DNA of 64,000 nucleotides, taken from Mucilaginibacter myungsuensis (GTDB taxonomy: Bacteria; Bacteroidota; Bacteroidia; Sphingobacteriales; Sphingobacteriaceae). Position numbers and translations under genes: made by a program. Numbering within the stretch: the stretch's first letter is position 1; each line of letters opens with the position of its first letter. The notes beneath the pieces are model-generated. The model saw nothing but the letters and a program-made list of their open reading frames with translations, made no database searches and was not told the DNA's origin. Shown in pieces: positions 17,237-26,048 of the stretch. The DNA lies in the NCBI RefSeq assembly GCF_015222005.1, contig NZ_JADFFL010000002.1, positions 760,748 through 824,747 on the forward strand, in the 5' to 3' direction.

Positions 17237-18562
17237 TTGAAGTTACAGACCAAACTTACGCTATTTAACACCGTATCTAAACTGGTGATCGTGCTGCTTT
17301 TTGTGGCCCTGTTGCCTACGCTTATCAAAACCATCAACCTCAGCTTTACCGATAGCCGACTTAAACGCGAGCGGGAAAAGGTATTGGAGGATATCCAAAA
17401 AAAAGGGATAGAGGAATACATGCCCAACGGCCAGGCCTACGGCAGCTACACTCCTCTTAAAGAGGATTATGTAAGTTTGGACACCGCATCCGATAGCTAC
17501 TTTTTAGACACCATCCGTCGCGAACGTCGCCTGGTCGAGGGCGACACCATCAGCTATCGCATCCTGAGCTATACTTTTTCGGTTGGCAAAAAAGATTACC
17601 TGTTAGAGATAGGCAAAAGCGTAAAGACCATAGACGAAACCACCGGTCCGCTGCAAAACATTGCTTTAGAGGTATTGTTGGGTATGATGCTCTTGACCAT
17701 CCTGTCGGATCTTTTTTATTCTAACTACATATTGCGGCCACTTGGGTTGATCATTAAAACCAAACTGGTAGAACGCAAATTCCCCCAATTTGGCGAGTAT
17801 AAAAAGGTTGAGACCTCCACCAGCGATTTTGAACGGCTTGACGTGAGTATCCACGAGATGATCGGCGATATCGAGCGGGCCTTCCTCAAGGAGCGGGAGT
17901 TCATCTCTAACGCATCGCACGAGTTGATGACCCCGGTATCTATCCTGCAATCTAAGATAGAGAACATGTTTGACGAGGACGTGACAGACGAGGTGAAGAT
18001 CCGCCTGCTGGAAATGCAGCGCATACTCAACCGCTTAAAGACCATCACTAAAACCCTGTTGCTGATATCGCAGATAGAGAATGAGCAATTTTTAAAAGAG
18101 GACTCGATCGGTGTGAGCGAATTGCTGCAGGACGTTTACGAGGAGATATCTATCCGCCTGCAGGAGAAAAATATCAGCTTCGAGGCTGTTGTTTCGGATC
18201 AGGTGAGGTTTACAGCGGTCAATAAATTCCTACTGTTCAACCTGTTCTTTAACCTGGTGAATAACGCCATTAAGTACAACAAAGAGGATGGCAACATATC
18301 TATCACCGGCCGCGAGGTGAAAGATGGTTACATGATCAGCGTGGCCGACAGCGGCATTGGCATTGGTGCCGAGCAATTACCGCATATTTTTAACCGCTTT
18401 AAAAAATTCCGCCAGTCTATGGAGCAGGATAGCTTTGGTTTAGGCCTGCCGATCGTGCGCTCTATTGCCGAATTCCATAAGATCAGGATCGATATCCGGT
18501 CTGAAGAGAACGTTGGGACGACCTTTGATCTGACCTTTCCCGCAGAAATGATAACCGTCTGA
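17237..18562 (+). CDS. Membrane sensor histidine kinase
   Basis: 441 residues from a TTG start 6 bp after the regulator stop. There are two membrane helices (about 12-32 and 141-163) flanking a roughly 110-residue periplasmic sensor domain. Then come the H-box SNASHELMTPVSIL with His228, the N-box NLVNNAIKYNKEDG, and the ATP lid DSGIGIGAEQLPHIFNRF with DSFGLGLPIVRSI. All catalytic boxes are intact. It should phosphorylate the adjacent OmpR-type regulator. No HAMP domain is evident between helix 2 and the H-box region. The ligand is unknown; the adjacent barrel gene suggests an envelope cue. Confidence 0.94.
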   Translation: MKLQTKLTLFNTVSKLVIVLLFVALLPTLIKTINLSFTDSRLKREREKVLEDIQKKGIEEYMPNGQAYGSYTPLKEDYVSLDTASDSYFLDTIRRERRLVEGDTISYRILSYTFSVGKKDYLLEIGKSVKTIDETTGPLQNIALEVLLGMMLLTILSDLFYSNYILRPLGLIIKTKLVERKFPQFGEYKKVETSTSDFERLDVSIHEMIGDIERAFLKEREFISNASHELMTPVSILQSKIENMFDEDVTDEVKIRLLEMQRILNRLKTITKTLLLISQIENEQFLKEDSIGVSELLQDVYEEISIRLQEKNISFEAVVSDQVRFTAVNKFLLFNLFFNLVNNAIKYNKEDGNISITGREVKDGYMISVADSGIGIGAEQLPHIFNRFKKFRQSMEQDSFGLGLPIVRSIAEFHKIRIDIRSEENVGTTFDLTFPAEMITV

Positions 18563-18636
18563 GGCATGGCTAAACGGTATCGTTATAAGGTGATCATCGT
18601 CATTAAAAATTAAAATAGGATGTTCGCAACTTTTAT

Positions 18637-18644
18637 TATTTTTG
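18637..18644 (+). promoter_or_regulatory. Candidate -7 box (TATTTTTG) for gcvH
   Basis: An exact match to TAnnTTTG, 21 bp before the gcvH ATG, which would give a short leader. No convincing TTG element was found upstream. Confidence 0.4.
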
Positions 18645-18665
18645 GGCGAACAAAACACAAACACT

Positions 18666-19046
18666 ATGACTTTTCCAGCTGAACTGAAATACACTAAAGA
18701 CCACGAGTGGGTACGCCTTGAAGGTGACACTGCTTACATCGGCATTACCGAATTTGCACAGCGCGAGTTAGGCGATATCGTTTATGTTGATATCTCGTCA
18801 GTTGGTCAGGAAGTGGCTGCTGAGGACGTATTTGGTACCGTAGAGGCGGTTAAGACCGTGTCTGACCTATTTATGCCGGTTGCCGGTACCGTTAACGAGG
18901 TTAACTCGTTACTGGATAGCCAGCCCGAGTTGGTGAACAGTGACCCTTATGGCGATGGCTGGATGGTGAAAATCACCGTGAGCAACGCTGCCGACGTTGA
19001 AGCCCTTTTATCTGCCGATGCTTACGGCGAGATAGTAGGTGCCTAA
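18666..19046 (+). CDS. gcvH: Glycine cleavage system H protein
   Basis: 126 residues, the normal length. The lipoyl-accepting Lys63 lies in [19 protein letters not shown], which matches the family signature. The H protein carries the aminomethyl group of glycine on lipoamide between the P, T and L proteins. The start at 18666 ([15 protein letters not shown]) is preferred over an upstream frame start at 18642, because homologues begin just before the KYTKDHEWV strand. No gcvP or gcvT is in the window. A VanZ-like gene follows after 6 bp. Confidence 0.97.
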   Translation: MTFPAELKYTKDHEWVRLEGDTAYIGITEFAQRELGDIVYVDISSVGQEVAAEDVFGTVEAVKTVSDLFMPVAGTVNEVNSLLDSQPELVNSDPYGDGWMVKITVSNAADVEALLSADAYGEIVGA

Positions 19047-19052
19047 TTTGTA

Positions 19053-19451
19053 ATGATGCAAGTGTTAAAATATCAAAGGCCCGCCATTTGGTGGGCCTTA
19101 TTTGTTTTGCTTATCTGCAATATTAAGATGGGCGACTCGGTGAACGATTCGCCTATGTTTTTTGCCGGGTTCGATAAGCTGGTGCATTGCGGGCTGTTCT
19201 TCGTTTTCGCGGTTTTTGTAGCTTACGGCTGGATCAGACAGGTTGGTGCCGAAAATTTTAAATGGACCGCCGCACTAAAAGTATTTATGATAGCGTTATG
19301 CTTTGGCGCTTTGATAGAGGTGTTGCAGTTGTACATATTCACCTGGCGCAATGGCGACTTTGAAGATCTTTTTGCCGATGCCGTAGGTGTTGGTATGGGT
19401 GTTTTTAGTATCTTGGTAACATTAAATGCATCAGCAAATGCAAAAAGTTAA
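19053..19451 (+). CDS. VanZ-family membrane protein
   Basis: 132 residues with about four helices. The motif FDKLVHCGLFFVFAVFVAY (D-K-x-x-H), then ALIEVLQLYI and DLFADAVGVGMG, is the VanZ core. VanZ-like proteins are integral membrane proteins; the prototype gives low-level teicoplanin resistance, but most relatives have no known role. It starts 6 bp after gcvH and overlaps the next lipoprotein gene by 14 bp, so the three are likely one transcript. Confidence 0.88.
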   Translation: MMQVLKYQRPAIWWALFVLLICNIKMGDSVNDSPMFFAGFDKLVHCGLFFVFAVFVAYGWIRQVGAENFKWTAALKVFMIALCFGALIEVLQLYIFTWRNGDFEDLFADAVGVGMGVFSILVTLNASANAKS

Positions 19452-19584
19452 ATATTTATTGGTTGTCGGGATAGTTTGCTTAGGCTTAAGCTCTTGTGGC
19501 ATTTTAAAAAAGGGTTGCGGCTGCCCCACTTTTGGTAAAGTGAAAAACATTTCGGCACCGCGTGCAACTTCTCCTTCGGCTTAG
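19438..19584 (+). CDS. 48-residue lipoprotein
   Basis: This ATG starts inside the end of the VanZ-like gene in another frame. It encodes a signal peptide with lipobox (MQKVKYLLVVGIVCLGLSSC) followed by a short mature part with a Cys-rich patch (KKGCGCPTFG) and a disordered tail. The lipobox Cys and the GCGCP motif are intact, which argues for a real gene rather than chance. It would be a tiny envelope lipoprotein of unknown function, co-transcribed with gcvH and the VanZ-like gene. Confidence 0.75.
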   Translation: MQKVKYLLVVGIVCLGLSSCGILKKGCGCPTFGKVKNISAPRATSPSA

Positions 19585-19644
19585 CATCATTTAGACAGTT
19601 TTCGGTTCGATACTATTTTGAACCTTTTCACAACTGTCTGATAT

Positions 19645-22467
19645 ATGATCAAAAAGCTTTACCCCTCTTTTTTATTTCTTGCTATCTTATTTTCGGCCAC
19701 CGGAGCCTTTGGCCAGTCCAAACAGCGCGTCATCCGGGCTAAGGTCGTCGATACCAAAGGCATCCCTGTAGAATTTGTTACCGCCGCCGTATTCTTGAAT
19801 GGCCCCGATTCATCGGTAGTAAAAAGCATGGTGACCGGCAAAGATGGCCTGATCGATATCGGGGGATTATCCAACGGTAGCTATCGTTTGCTCGTGGCGC
19901 AATTGGGTCTTAAAGCGCGTAAAGAGCTATTCACGCTAAGCGACGCTAAACCTACTGCCGACCTTGGCACTTTGACCATGGAGAACGAAGTACGTAATCT
20001 GAAAGAGGTGAACGTAGCGGGCGAGAAGATCCCGGTAGTGATCAAGAAAGATACGATCGAATTGAACGCCGGATCTTACAAGACCCAAAAGAACGACAAC
20101 GTAGAGCAACTATTTAAAAAACTGCCCGGTGTGGATGTGGACAAGGATGGCAAGATCACCGCGCAAGGTAAAGAAGTGACCAAGGTGTTGGTAGATGGCA
20201 AAGAATTCTTTGGTAACGACCCTAAAGCGGTCACCAAAAACCTGCCCGCCGACGCGATAGACAAAGTACAGATCATTGATGATAAGACCGAAAAAGCCAA
20301 AAGCACCGGCATTGACGACGGCCAGCGCGAAAAGGTAATGAACGTTACCCTTAAAGCTGATAAAAAGAAAGGCTGGTTCGGTAATATGGCGGCGGCGGGC
20401 GGCAACAACAGCCGTTACTTGGGCCAGTTCAATATGAACAGGTTCGATAATAAAAAGCAATTTGCTATCCTGTCTCTGAGCAACAATGTGAACGAGGCTG
20501 GCTTCGCTTTCGAGGATATTAACGCCTTTGTAGGAACCAACGGATTTGGCGGATTAAGTGATAACCAGGGCACCAGTATCAACATCAGTGCTAATGGCAG
20601 GGCCAATGTCAACGGTGCCTTCTCGGGTGTAGAGGGTGGCCTGATCACCAACCATACGGCGGGTGTTAACTACTCGGATGAGTTGGGTAAGAAAGGCCAA
20701 TTTAAGTTCAATACCAACTTTGTAGCTGTCCTGTCGGATAACGTGCTGAACCAACGCTCTAACCTGCAGGATATCCCTAACGGGTTACTGACCAACCAAT
20801 TCACCAACGGCAACAACACAATTAATAGCTATCGTTTTGCCGTCAGTGCGGAATATAAACCCGATACGCTGAACACCATCCGCTTTAAGCCGAGCATGGG
20901 TTTAGGCATCCGCAAAAACTATAACAGCACGGCATCGGGTACTACCCGCCTTACTGCGGATAGCGTGAACAGCATCTCACAACTGCTTGATCAGACCATG
21001 CGTAACCCGTTTATCGGTGGGTCATTGTCGCTTAATCACCTGTTCCAAAAGGGTAAAGGCTCTGTAAATCTGTTCACTACCGGTAACTATTCTGAAAGTA
21101 ATGTTAATTATATCAACCGTTCTACCACACGGTTCTTCGTCAGTTCGATGCCCGGCACCGACCTTAACCAGCAAGCGTCTGTAGATAACGATGGCAGCTT
21201 TATCACCAGTACCGCATCATTCGTAAGGCAGATCAGCAAAGCCAAAAAGATCAACTTTAATGTGAGCCAATCGGCCGACTTCCGTAGACAGAACGTTGAT
21301 CAATATACCGTTGACTACGACGCGGTTACCGGGAATTATGAAATATTTGACCCGCTGTACTCGGGCAACTCAGCTAACCGCAGCCACCGCTTAACAAGCA
21401 CCGCAGGACTGAATAAAACAGCTGATAGCTACACAGTCAACTTCAACCTGGCTATGGCCCACTTAGCTTTGGATGGTAGCTCGTTCAGCAACAACTTGCT
21501 CAATAATGTCCATCGCGATACCTGGGCATTTGTACCTAATGCCTCGTTCACCTATCGCCAAAAAAATGGCCGCAGCGTTAGCTTTGGTGTTAATACCGAT
21601 GTGGCATTACCAACCGCTACCAATTTGCAAACCGTATTTAATAATACCAATCCGCTGTATATCAGGCAAGGTAACCCGGATCTGGTGCCATCACGGAGTT
21701 ATGGCGCCAATGCAAGCTACAACTATTTTGATGCGAAAACCAATGCCTACATCAACTTTTTTGGCAGCTACACCGTTATGACTAACGGGTTCTCTACCGA
21801 AAGTTCGGTAAGCAGCGGCATCACTACTTCAAGGCCGTTGAACGTGGACGGTAACTATAGCACCAACCTCGGCATCAACTTTAGTCAGCCTACCAAGATC
21901 AAAGGCTTGAAATACAGCATCAACACGTATTTCAACGCATCAAAAAATGTCAACTTTATCAACGGAAACCGTAACGAGGTGGTCACCTTGAGGCCATCAT
22001 TGGGTACGGGCGGCAGTATTGACAGGGAGAAATATCAGTTCAACCTGAGGGTTTACGGTACGCTCAGTTCTACCAAAAACTCGTTCCAAAGCCTGGCCGA
22101 CAGGAAGTTCTACACGTTTTACAACACTGTTGGCGGCAGCGTGTCGCCCAACAAGACCTGGCGGATATTTACTGATATGACCCAGAACCTGTTCCGCGGG
22201 CAGCCGGCGGGGGCTAATAACTCGGTTTACCTGTGGAACGCGGGTATAGAGCGTTACTTTTTGGATAGCAAGAACCTGACCCTGTCGGTCAACGCATTCG
22301 ACTTGCTGAACCAGAATTCGGGCATATCGCGCACGGTGAATAGTACGGGTGTGCTTAATAACAATCAGACCAATACCATCGGTCAATATTTTTATTTAAA
22401 GCTGATCTACAAGATCACCCGAGTGGGTGCCCAAACCAACAATAATGGTGTAATTATTATGAAATAA
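19645..22467 (+). CDS. Large outer-membrane beta-barrel protein with carboxypeptidase-regulatory-like domain
   Basis: 940 residues. A signal peptide (FLFLAILFSATGAFGQ) leads to a carboxypeptidase-regulatory-like domain (about 30-110). Next is a reduced plug (VEQLFKKLPGVDVDKDGKIT, VLVDGKEFFGNDPKAVTKNL), then a long barrel with Tyr/Asn-rich strands. It belongs to the TonB-receptor-like outer-membrane barrel group common in Bacteroidota (OMP_b-brl type), in which the N-terminal TonB box is often unclear. Without SusD or a linked enzyme the substrate cannot be guessed. It is monocistronic and followed by a strong terminator. Confidence 0.9.
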   Translation: MIKKLYPSFLFLAILFSATGAFGQSKQRVIRAKVVDTKGIPVEFVTAAVFLNGPDSSVVKSMVTGKDGLIDIGGLSNGSYRLLVAQLGLKARKELFTLSDAKPTADLGTLTMENEVRNLKEVNVAGEKIPVVIKKDTIELNAGSYKTQKNDNVEQLFKKLPGVDVDKDGKITAQGKEVTKVLVDGKEFFGNDPKAVTKNLPADAIDKVQIIDDKTEKAKSTGIDDGQREKVMNVTLKADKKKGWFGNMAAAGGNNSRYLGQFNMNRFDNKKQFAILSLSNNVNEAGFAFEDINAFVGTNGFGGLSDNQGTSINISANGRANVNGAFSGVEGGLITNHTAGVNYSDELGKKGQFKFNTNFVAVLSDNVLNQRSNLQDIPNGLLTNQFTNGNNTINSYRFAVSAEYKPDTLNTIRFKPSMGLGIRKNYNSTASGTTRLTADSVNSISQLLDQTMRNPFIGGSLSLNHLFQKGKGSVNLFTTGNYSESNVNYINRSTTRFFVSSMPGTDLNQQASVDNDGSFITSTASFVRQISKAKKINFNVSQSADFRRQNVDQYTVDYDAVTGNYEIFDPLYSGNSANRSHRLTSTAGLNKTADSYTVNFNLAMAHLALDGSSFSNNLLNNVHRDTWAFVPNASFTYRQKNGRSVSFGVNTDVALPTATNLQTVFNNTNPLYIRQGNPDLVPSRSYGANASYNYFDAKTNAYINFFGSYTVMTNGFSTESSVSSGITTSRPLNVDGNYSTNLGINFSQPTKIKGLKYSINTYFNASKNVNFINGNRNEVVTLRPSLGTGGSIDREKYQFNLRVYGTLSSTKNSFQSLADRKFYTFYNTVGGSVSPNKTWRIFTDMTQNLFRGQPAGANNSVYLWNAGIERYFLDSKNLTLSVNAFDLLNQNSGISRTVNSTGVLNNNQTNTIGQYFYLKLIYKITRVGAQTNNNGVIIMK

Positions 22468-22506
22468 TGTTTGCCATTTAGCTTAGCGGAGCGAAATTTC
22501 GTGTCG

Positions 22507-22555
22507 AAAAAAGCATCGAATTTGCTAATTTTATTAGGATATTCGATGCTTTTTT
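22507..22555 (+). terminator. Rho-independent terminator
   Basis: A long stem (AAAAAAGCATCGAAT / ATTCGATGCTTTTTT) with a T-run, 40 bp after the outer-membrane protein stop and just before radA. Confidence 0.85.
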
Positions 22556-22612
22556 CTTATATTTGTAATGGTTTGACAATTGCGCAACCATCGCGTTGCA
22601 GATCATTATCTC

Positions 22613-24076
22613 ATGGCCAAAACAAAAGTTTCCTATTTCTGTCAGAGTTGCGGTTTCGAGGCGCCGAAGTGGTTGGGCAAGTGCCCGTCATGTAACCAGT
22701 GGAACACCTTTGTGGAAGAGGTGATCGAAAAAGGCAACCCGGCCGTGCCGGATTGGAAGCCAAAGTCGACCAGTTTGCAACGGTCTAACAAAGCGGTACC
22801 CATCGGTCAGATCCAGTTCGACGAGGAGCACCGCGTACTTACCCCTGATAAAGAATTTAACCGCGTGCTGGGTGGCGGCATCGTTGCGGGATCATTGGTG
22901 CTGATCGGCGGCGAACCGGGCATTGGCAAATCTACCCTGATGCTGCAACTGGCGCTAAATCTGCCGGGACAAAAAGTGCTTTACGTATCTGGCGAGGAGA
23001 GCGACCGCCAGATCAAAATGCGAGCGGAACGGCTAACAGCCCCCCTGCCCCCTGAAGGGGGAGCGAGCTTTATCAGCACATCTGCTTCTATTTCCCCTTC
23101 AAGGGGCGAGGAGGCCGCTGGTTGCTACATCCTTACCGAAACATCAACCCAAAATATTTTTAAGCAGATAGAGCAGCTGCAGCCGGATATGGTGGTAATA
23201 GATTCGATACAGACCTTGCATTCGGCGCATATCGAGTCGACCCCGGGAAGTGTGTCGCAGGTGCGGGAGTGTACGGCCGAGTTGCTGCGCTTTGCCAAAG
23301 AGAGCGGCACGCCCGTGTTCCTTATCGGTCATATTACTAAGGACGGCATGATCGCGGGGCCAAAGATATTGGAGCACATGGTAGATACCGTGCTGCAATT
23401 TGAGGGCGACCGGCACCACGTGTACCGGATCCTACGCGCGGTGAAGAACAGGTTCGGTTCTGCATCCGAGTTGGGGATATATGAGATGCTGGGTGCAGGC
23501 CTGCGCGAGGTATCCAACCCGTCGGAGATATTGTTGTCCCAACGTGACGAAGCACTAAGCGGCATCACCATATCGGCCACATTAGAGGGCATGCGACCGA
23601 TGATGATAGAGACCCAGGCGCTGGTGAGCACATCGGCCTATGGTACACCGCAACGTTCGGCCACCGGATTTGATACCCGTAGGATGAATATGCTGCTGGC
23701 GGTATTAGAGAAACGCTGCGGCTTTAAATTGGGCGCTAAGGACGTATTCCTGAATATTACCGGGGGAATACGGGTAGAAGACCCGGCGATAGACCTGGGA
23801 CTGGCTGCCGCTATCATATCATCGCACGAGGATATCCCTATCCCATTTAAGACCTGTTTTGCCGGGGAACTGGGCCTATCAGGCGAGATACGTGCCGTTA
23901 ACCGCATAGAACAACGTATAGCCGAGGCCGAAAAACTGGGTTTTGAGCAGATCTTTATCTCTAAATACAACCTCCCCACCGGCGGCGACAAAAAACGCAT
24001 CGACCTGACGCGTTATCAAATAGCCGTTAAAACGGTGGCGAATATTGAGGAGGTGTTCGGGTTGTTGTTTGGGTAA
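22613..24076 (+). CDS. radA: DNA repair protein RadA, with an in-frame repeat insert
   Basis: About 487 residues. The N-terminal zinc finger (Cys10, Cys13, Cys24, Cys27), RecA-like ATPase (Walker A GGEPGIGKST at 99-108, VVIDSIQTL), KNRFGS motif and C-terminal Lon-protease-like domain are all present. RadA/Sms drives branch migration of recombination intermediates. The start at 22613 (MAKTKVSYFCQSCG) fits the zinc finger; an upstream frame start at 22580 does not. Between MRAERL (about 140) and GCYILTETS (about 170) there are roughly 24 residues that other RadA proteins lack. They are encoded by a palindromic element at 23039-23112 that keeps the frame. The rest is intact, so the protein is probably functional. 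Confidence 0.95.
   Translation: MAKTKVSYFCQSCGFEAPKWLGKCPSCNQWNTFVEEVIEKGNPAVPDWKPKSTSLQRSNKAVPIGQIQFDEEHRVLTPDKEFNRVLGGGIVAGSLVLIGGEPGIGKSTLMLQLALNLPGQKVLYVSGEESDRQIKMRAERLTAPLPPEGGASFISTSASISPSRGEEAAGCYILTETSTQNIFKQIEQLQPDMVVIDSIQTLHSAHIESTPGSVSQVRECTAELLRFAKESGTPVFLIGHITKDGMIAGPKILEHMVDTVLQFEGDRHHVYRILRAVKNRFGSASELGIYEMLGAGLREVSNPSEILLSQRDEALSGITISATLEGMRPMMIETQALVSTSAYGTPQRSATGFDTRRMNMLLAVLEKRCGFKLGAKDVFLNITGGIRVEDPAIDLGLAAAIISSHEDIPIPFKTCFAGELGLSGEIRAVNRIEQRIAEAEKLGFEQIFISKYNLPTGGDKKRIDLTRYQIAVKTVANIEEVFGLLFG
23039..23112. repeat. Palindromic element inserted in frame in radA
   Basis: It contains CCCCCTGAAGGGGG at 23048-23061 and CCCCTTCAAGGGG at 23094-23106, separated by GAGCGAGCTTTATCAGCA and a TTTCCCC run. 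The two arms are also roughly complementary to each other. It resembles the intergenic element at 12007-12180. It encodes about 24 Pro/Ser/Gly-rich residues. Confidence 0.75.
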
Positions 24077-24211
24077 GGTTTCTGCATAATGGACCAACCC
24101 GGTCGGAAATACCGAGTATCGCGACTCTACAGAAAATAAAATAATTTATAATTAAAGCAGGGTTTTGCTAACAAGCCCTATCTTTAGCGGCTTAAGAGAG
24201 AAATAGGGAGC

Positions 24212-24445
24212 ATGGGATTAAACCTCAGAATTACATTTGACGATCAGGATTACGTTTACCAGATCGTGAACAGCAAACTGATAGATCAATATACCACCGA
24301 ACTGGAGATACTCCTGAACGGCGAAAAGATAGAACTGATCAAAGACGCCCGCAAAGTTTGGATACAAAAGAACGGCGACAAAACACTGAACCCGGATCTG
24401 GTACAGGCTTTGGGTAGGTCGGTGTCTTTAAGGTTGAGGATGTGA
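24212..24445 (+). CDS. Conserved small hypothetical protein
   Basis: 77 residues with alternating strands (LNLRITFDDQDYVYQIV, TTELEILLNGEKIELI) and a C-terminal helix ending in SVSLRLRM. No family was recognised. The composition and codon use match the surrounding core genes rather than the AT-rich island that follows, so it is likely a native gene. There is no signal peptide or membrane segment. Confidence 0.6.
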   Translation: MGLNLRITFDDQDYVYQIVNSKLIDQYTTELEILLNGEKIELIKDARKVWIQKNGDKTLNPDLVQALGRSVSLRLRM

Positions 24446-24454
24446 GAGTCCGTA

Positions 24455-24480
24455 GGTGTATACGGTCGAGTGTATACACC
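24455..24480. repeat. Inverted repeat after the small gene
   Basis: GGTGTATAC and GTATACACC flank an 8-base loop. No T-run follows. It marks the boundary between core-like DNA and the AT-rich island. The rest of the gap to 24713 holds short imperfect repeats (such as AAAGTGCAAAGCCACTTTT near 24615) but no gene. Confidence 0.55.
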
Positions 24481-24713
24481 AACATACACTTGTCATTAAT
24501 CTGAATATCAGGAAATTGCATAATTTACCAAAGTGCTCCACGCGAGTTTAAGCCGGTGGCTTTCTGTCCTCACCGGGTTTCTTGAAAAGAACCCTACGCC
24601 ACTTTGCAGGTCGAAAGTGCAAAGCCACTTTTCACACTTGCGAAGGGTTCTCTGCGATAACAAGAAATCCATAAGTAGTGAATTTTTATTAGTTTAGAGA
24701 TACAATCTGAATT

Positions 24714-25565
24714 ATGAAATTTCTCCAAATAGATAGCTTATCTCAACTCAAGACCGACACGGGCTTTTGGGATAATTTTATTTGGCAAATAGCCGCAGCC
24801 TTTGTTATAGGGGTCGGTGCTGTGAGTTATCGAAAAATAGTTTCTTTTATCAAAAATTACCTCGATATAAAACGCGCTAAACGCAATTTAGAAATAAATA
24901 ATTATTACGAATTATGTCAAATATTGTTACCGATACTGAATGACAACAAATACATATTCCAAACATACGGTCCCAACTCTTCTGCTGCTCATCAAGAACC
25001 TTTAAGAACAAATATGACCTTATGGCATGCTTCACGAGTAGAATACATTGTTCCTAACAACGAGAAAATCAAAAACTTGGTCGAAGCTAATAAGCACTTC
25101 ATCAATCGACTACATTTACCTCTTTATGAAAAGTTACTTTCTCACATTTTTGCTTTTAAAACACACGTAGCCAATCCCAATTTTGACTATTCTAATTATC
25201 AGTTTCCAAACGAAATAGAGGACGTAATTAAAGAAGAGTGCTTCAACAAGAATTTACAGGGGTCTACTTTCACTTCAATTGTCAATTGGCTAAAAGAAAA
25301 AAAAGAAGTCAATGAAATTGCCGGTATGGCACTATTCGGCTCAGCCGTTTTTTCAACGAAACACAGTGACGATGTGGACATAGTGTTGTGGTTAACTATT
25401 AGCGCCCCGGATGATGTGATTAACTTTGATAGAGTTTTAACACAGTTCAAGAAAGACTTTAATTTTTGCTTTAAAAAACCTTTACACGTACAGGTTTTTA
25501 CAAGCGAAGAGCATAATCGTTACGAGTTATTTTTAGCAGCAAATAATTATAATTATATAATCTGA
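24714..25565 (+). CDS. Membrane-anchored protein with a C-terminal nucleotidyltransferase domain
   Basis: 283 residues. A single membrane helix (about 24-44) is followed by a basic stretch and a helical middle region (IFQTYGPNSSAAHQE, YIVPNNEKIKNLVEANKHF) that I do not recognise. The last 80 residues look like a polymerase-beta-type nucleotidyltransferase: GMALFGSAVFSTKHSDDVDIV supplies Gly209-Ser210 and the metal-binding pair Asp220/Asp222. Such minimal domains are found in toxin-antitoxin and phage-defence systems and transfer nucleotides to RNA or protein. Base composition is much more AT-rich than its neighbours (35% GC on one line counted, against 48% in GH92). Its stop overlaps the next start (TGATG), so the pair is co-translated. 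The motif is seen; the role is unknown. Confidence 0.72.
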   Translation: MKFLQIDSLSQLKTDTGFWDNFIWQIAAAFVIGVGAVSYRKIVSFIKNYLDIKRAKRNLEINNYYELCQILLPILNDNKYIFQTYGPNSSAAHQEPLRTNMTLWHASRVEYIVPNNEKIKNLVEANKHFINRLHLPLYEKLLSHIFAFKTHVANPNFDYSNYQFPNEIEDVIKEECFNKNLQGSTFTSIVNWLKEKKEVNEIAGMALFGSAVFSTKHSDDVDIVLWLTISAPDDVINFDRVLTQFKKDFNFCFKKPLHVQVFTSEEHNRYELFLAANNYNYII

Positions 25566-25936
25566 TGGGAAAAGATTTGCACTACAGTATTATCCCCTTT
25601 GTGCGCAGAGTTGTTGAAAATCATCAAGCTGTTGTTTCGATGACTCTCGTTAATGATGAGGAGTTTTTTGTATTTCAAATTGAACGGCGCTTCGGATACC
25701 GTAGTGTCACGGTGATTGTAAGTGACAGTTATTCGTTTGGAGACTACGAACAAATTATTTTTCACCCAAAGTTATCAAACGGCGGATTTATATTGATAGC
25801 AAGACCAGAAGCCACTGATTATAGTGATAATTCCACCCATAACGAAGTATCTACAGGAAAAATTGGCAAGTTGTTAGGAGCACTAAATCAAGACGATTTT
25901 TGGAATTATGTCCAACCAACAAATAATAGAACATAA
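25565..25936 (+). CDS. Hypothetical partner of the nucleotidyltransferase protein
   Basis: 123 residues, no recognised family. It begins one base before the upstream stop ends, so it is translationally coupled to the membrane-anchored nucleotidyltransferase. The first 80 residues look like an alpha-beta fold (PFVRRVVENHQAVVSMTLV, FVFQIERRFGYRSVTVIVS). The tail is polar. There is no signal peptide or membrane segment, so it should be cytosolic. As the second gene of an AT-rich pair it could be an antitoxin, substrate or regulator of the first; this is inference. Confidence 0.65.
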   Translation: MGKDLHYSIIPFVRRVVENHQAVVSMTLVNDEEFFVFQIERRFGYRSVTVIVSDSYSFGDYEQIIFHPKLSNGGFILIARPEATDYSDNSTHNEVSTGKIGKLLGALNQDDFWNYVQPTNNRT

Positions 25937-25945
25937 GAAGTTGAG

Positions 25946-26028
25946 ACCTGTAACAAAACATATAACTGTCTTGTTACAGGTTTACTAAAAACAAATAGCG
26001 GCTGCCCTTATCAGGAGCAGCCGCTTTC
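25946..26028. terminator. Double terminator between convergent genes
   Basis: The first hairpin has a perfect 11-bp stem (ACCTGTAACAA / TTGTTACAGGT, 25946-25981) for the plus-strand pair. The second (AGCGGCTGC / GCAGCCGCT, 25997-26025) is followed on the minus strand by ATTTGTTTTT and suits the GH92 gene. Confidence 0.8.
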
Positions 26029-26048
26029 GTATTCAGTAGCCTCAAATC

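Noticed and set aside
23039..23112. radA broken by insertion
   Set aside because: The insert keeps the reading frame and all catalytic and KNRFGS motifs are intact, so the gene is annotated as functional.
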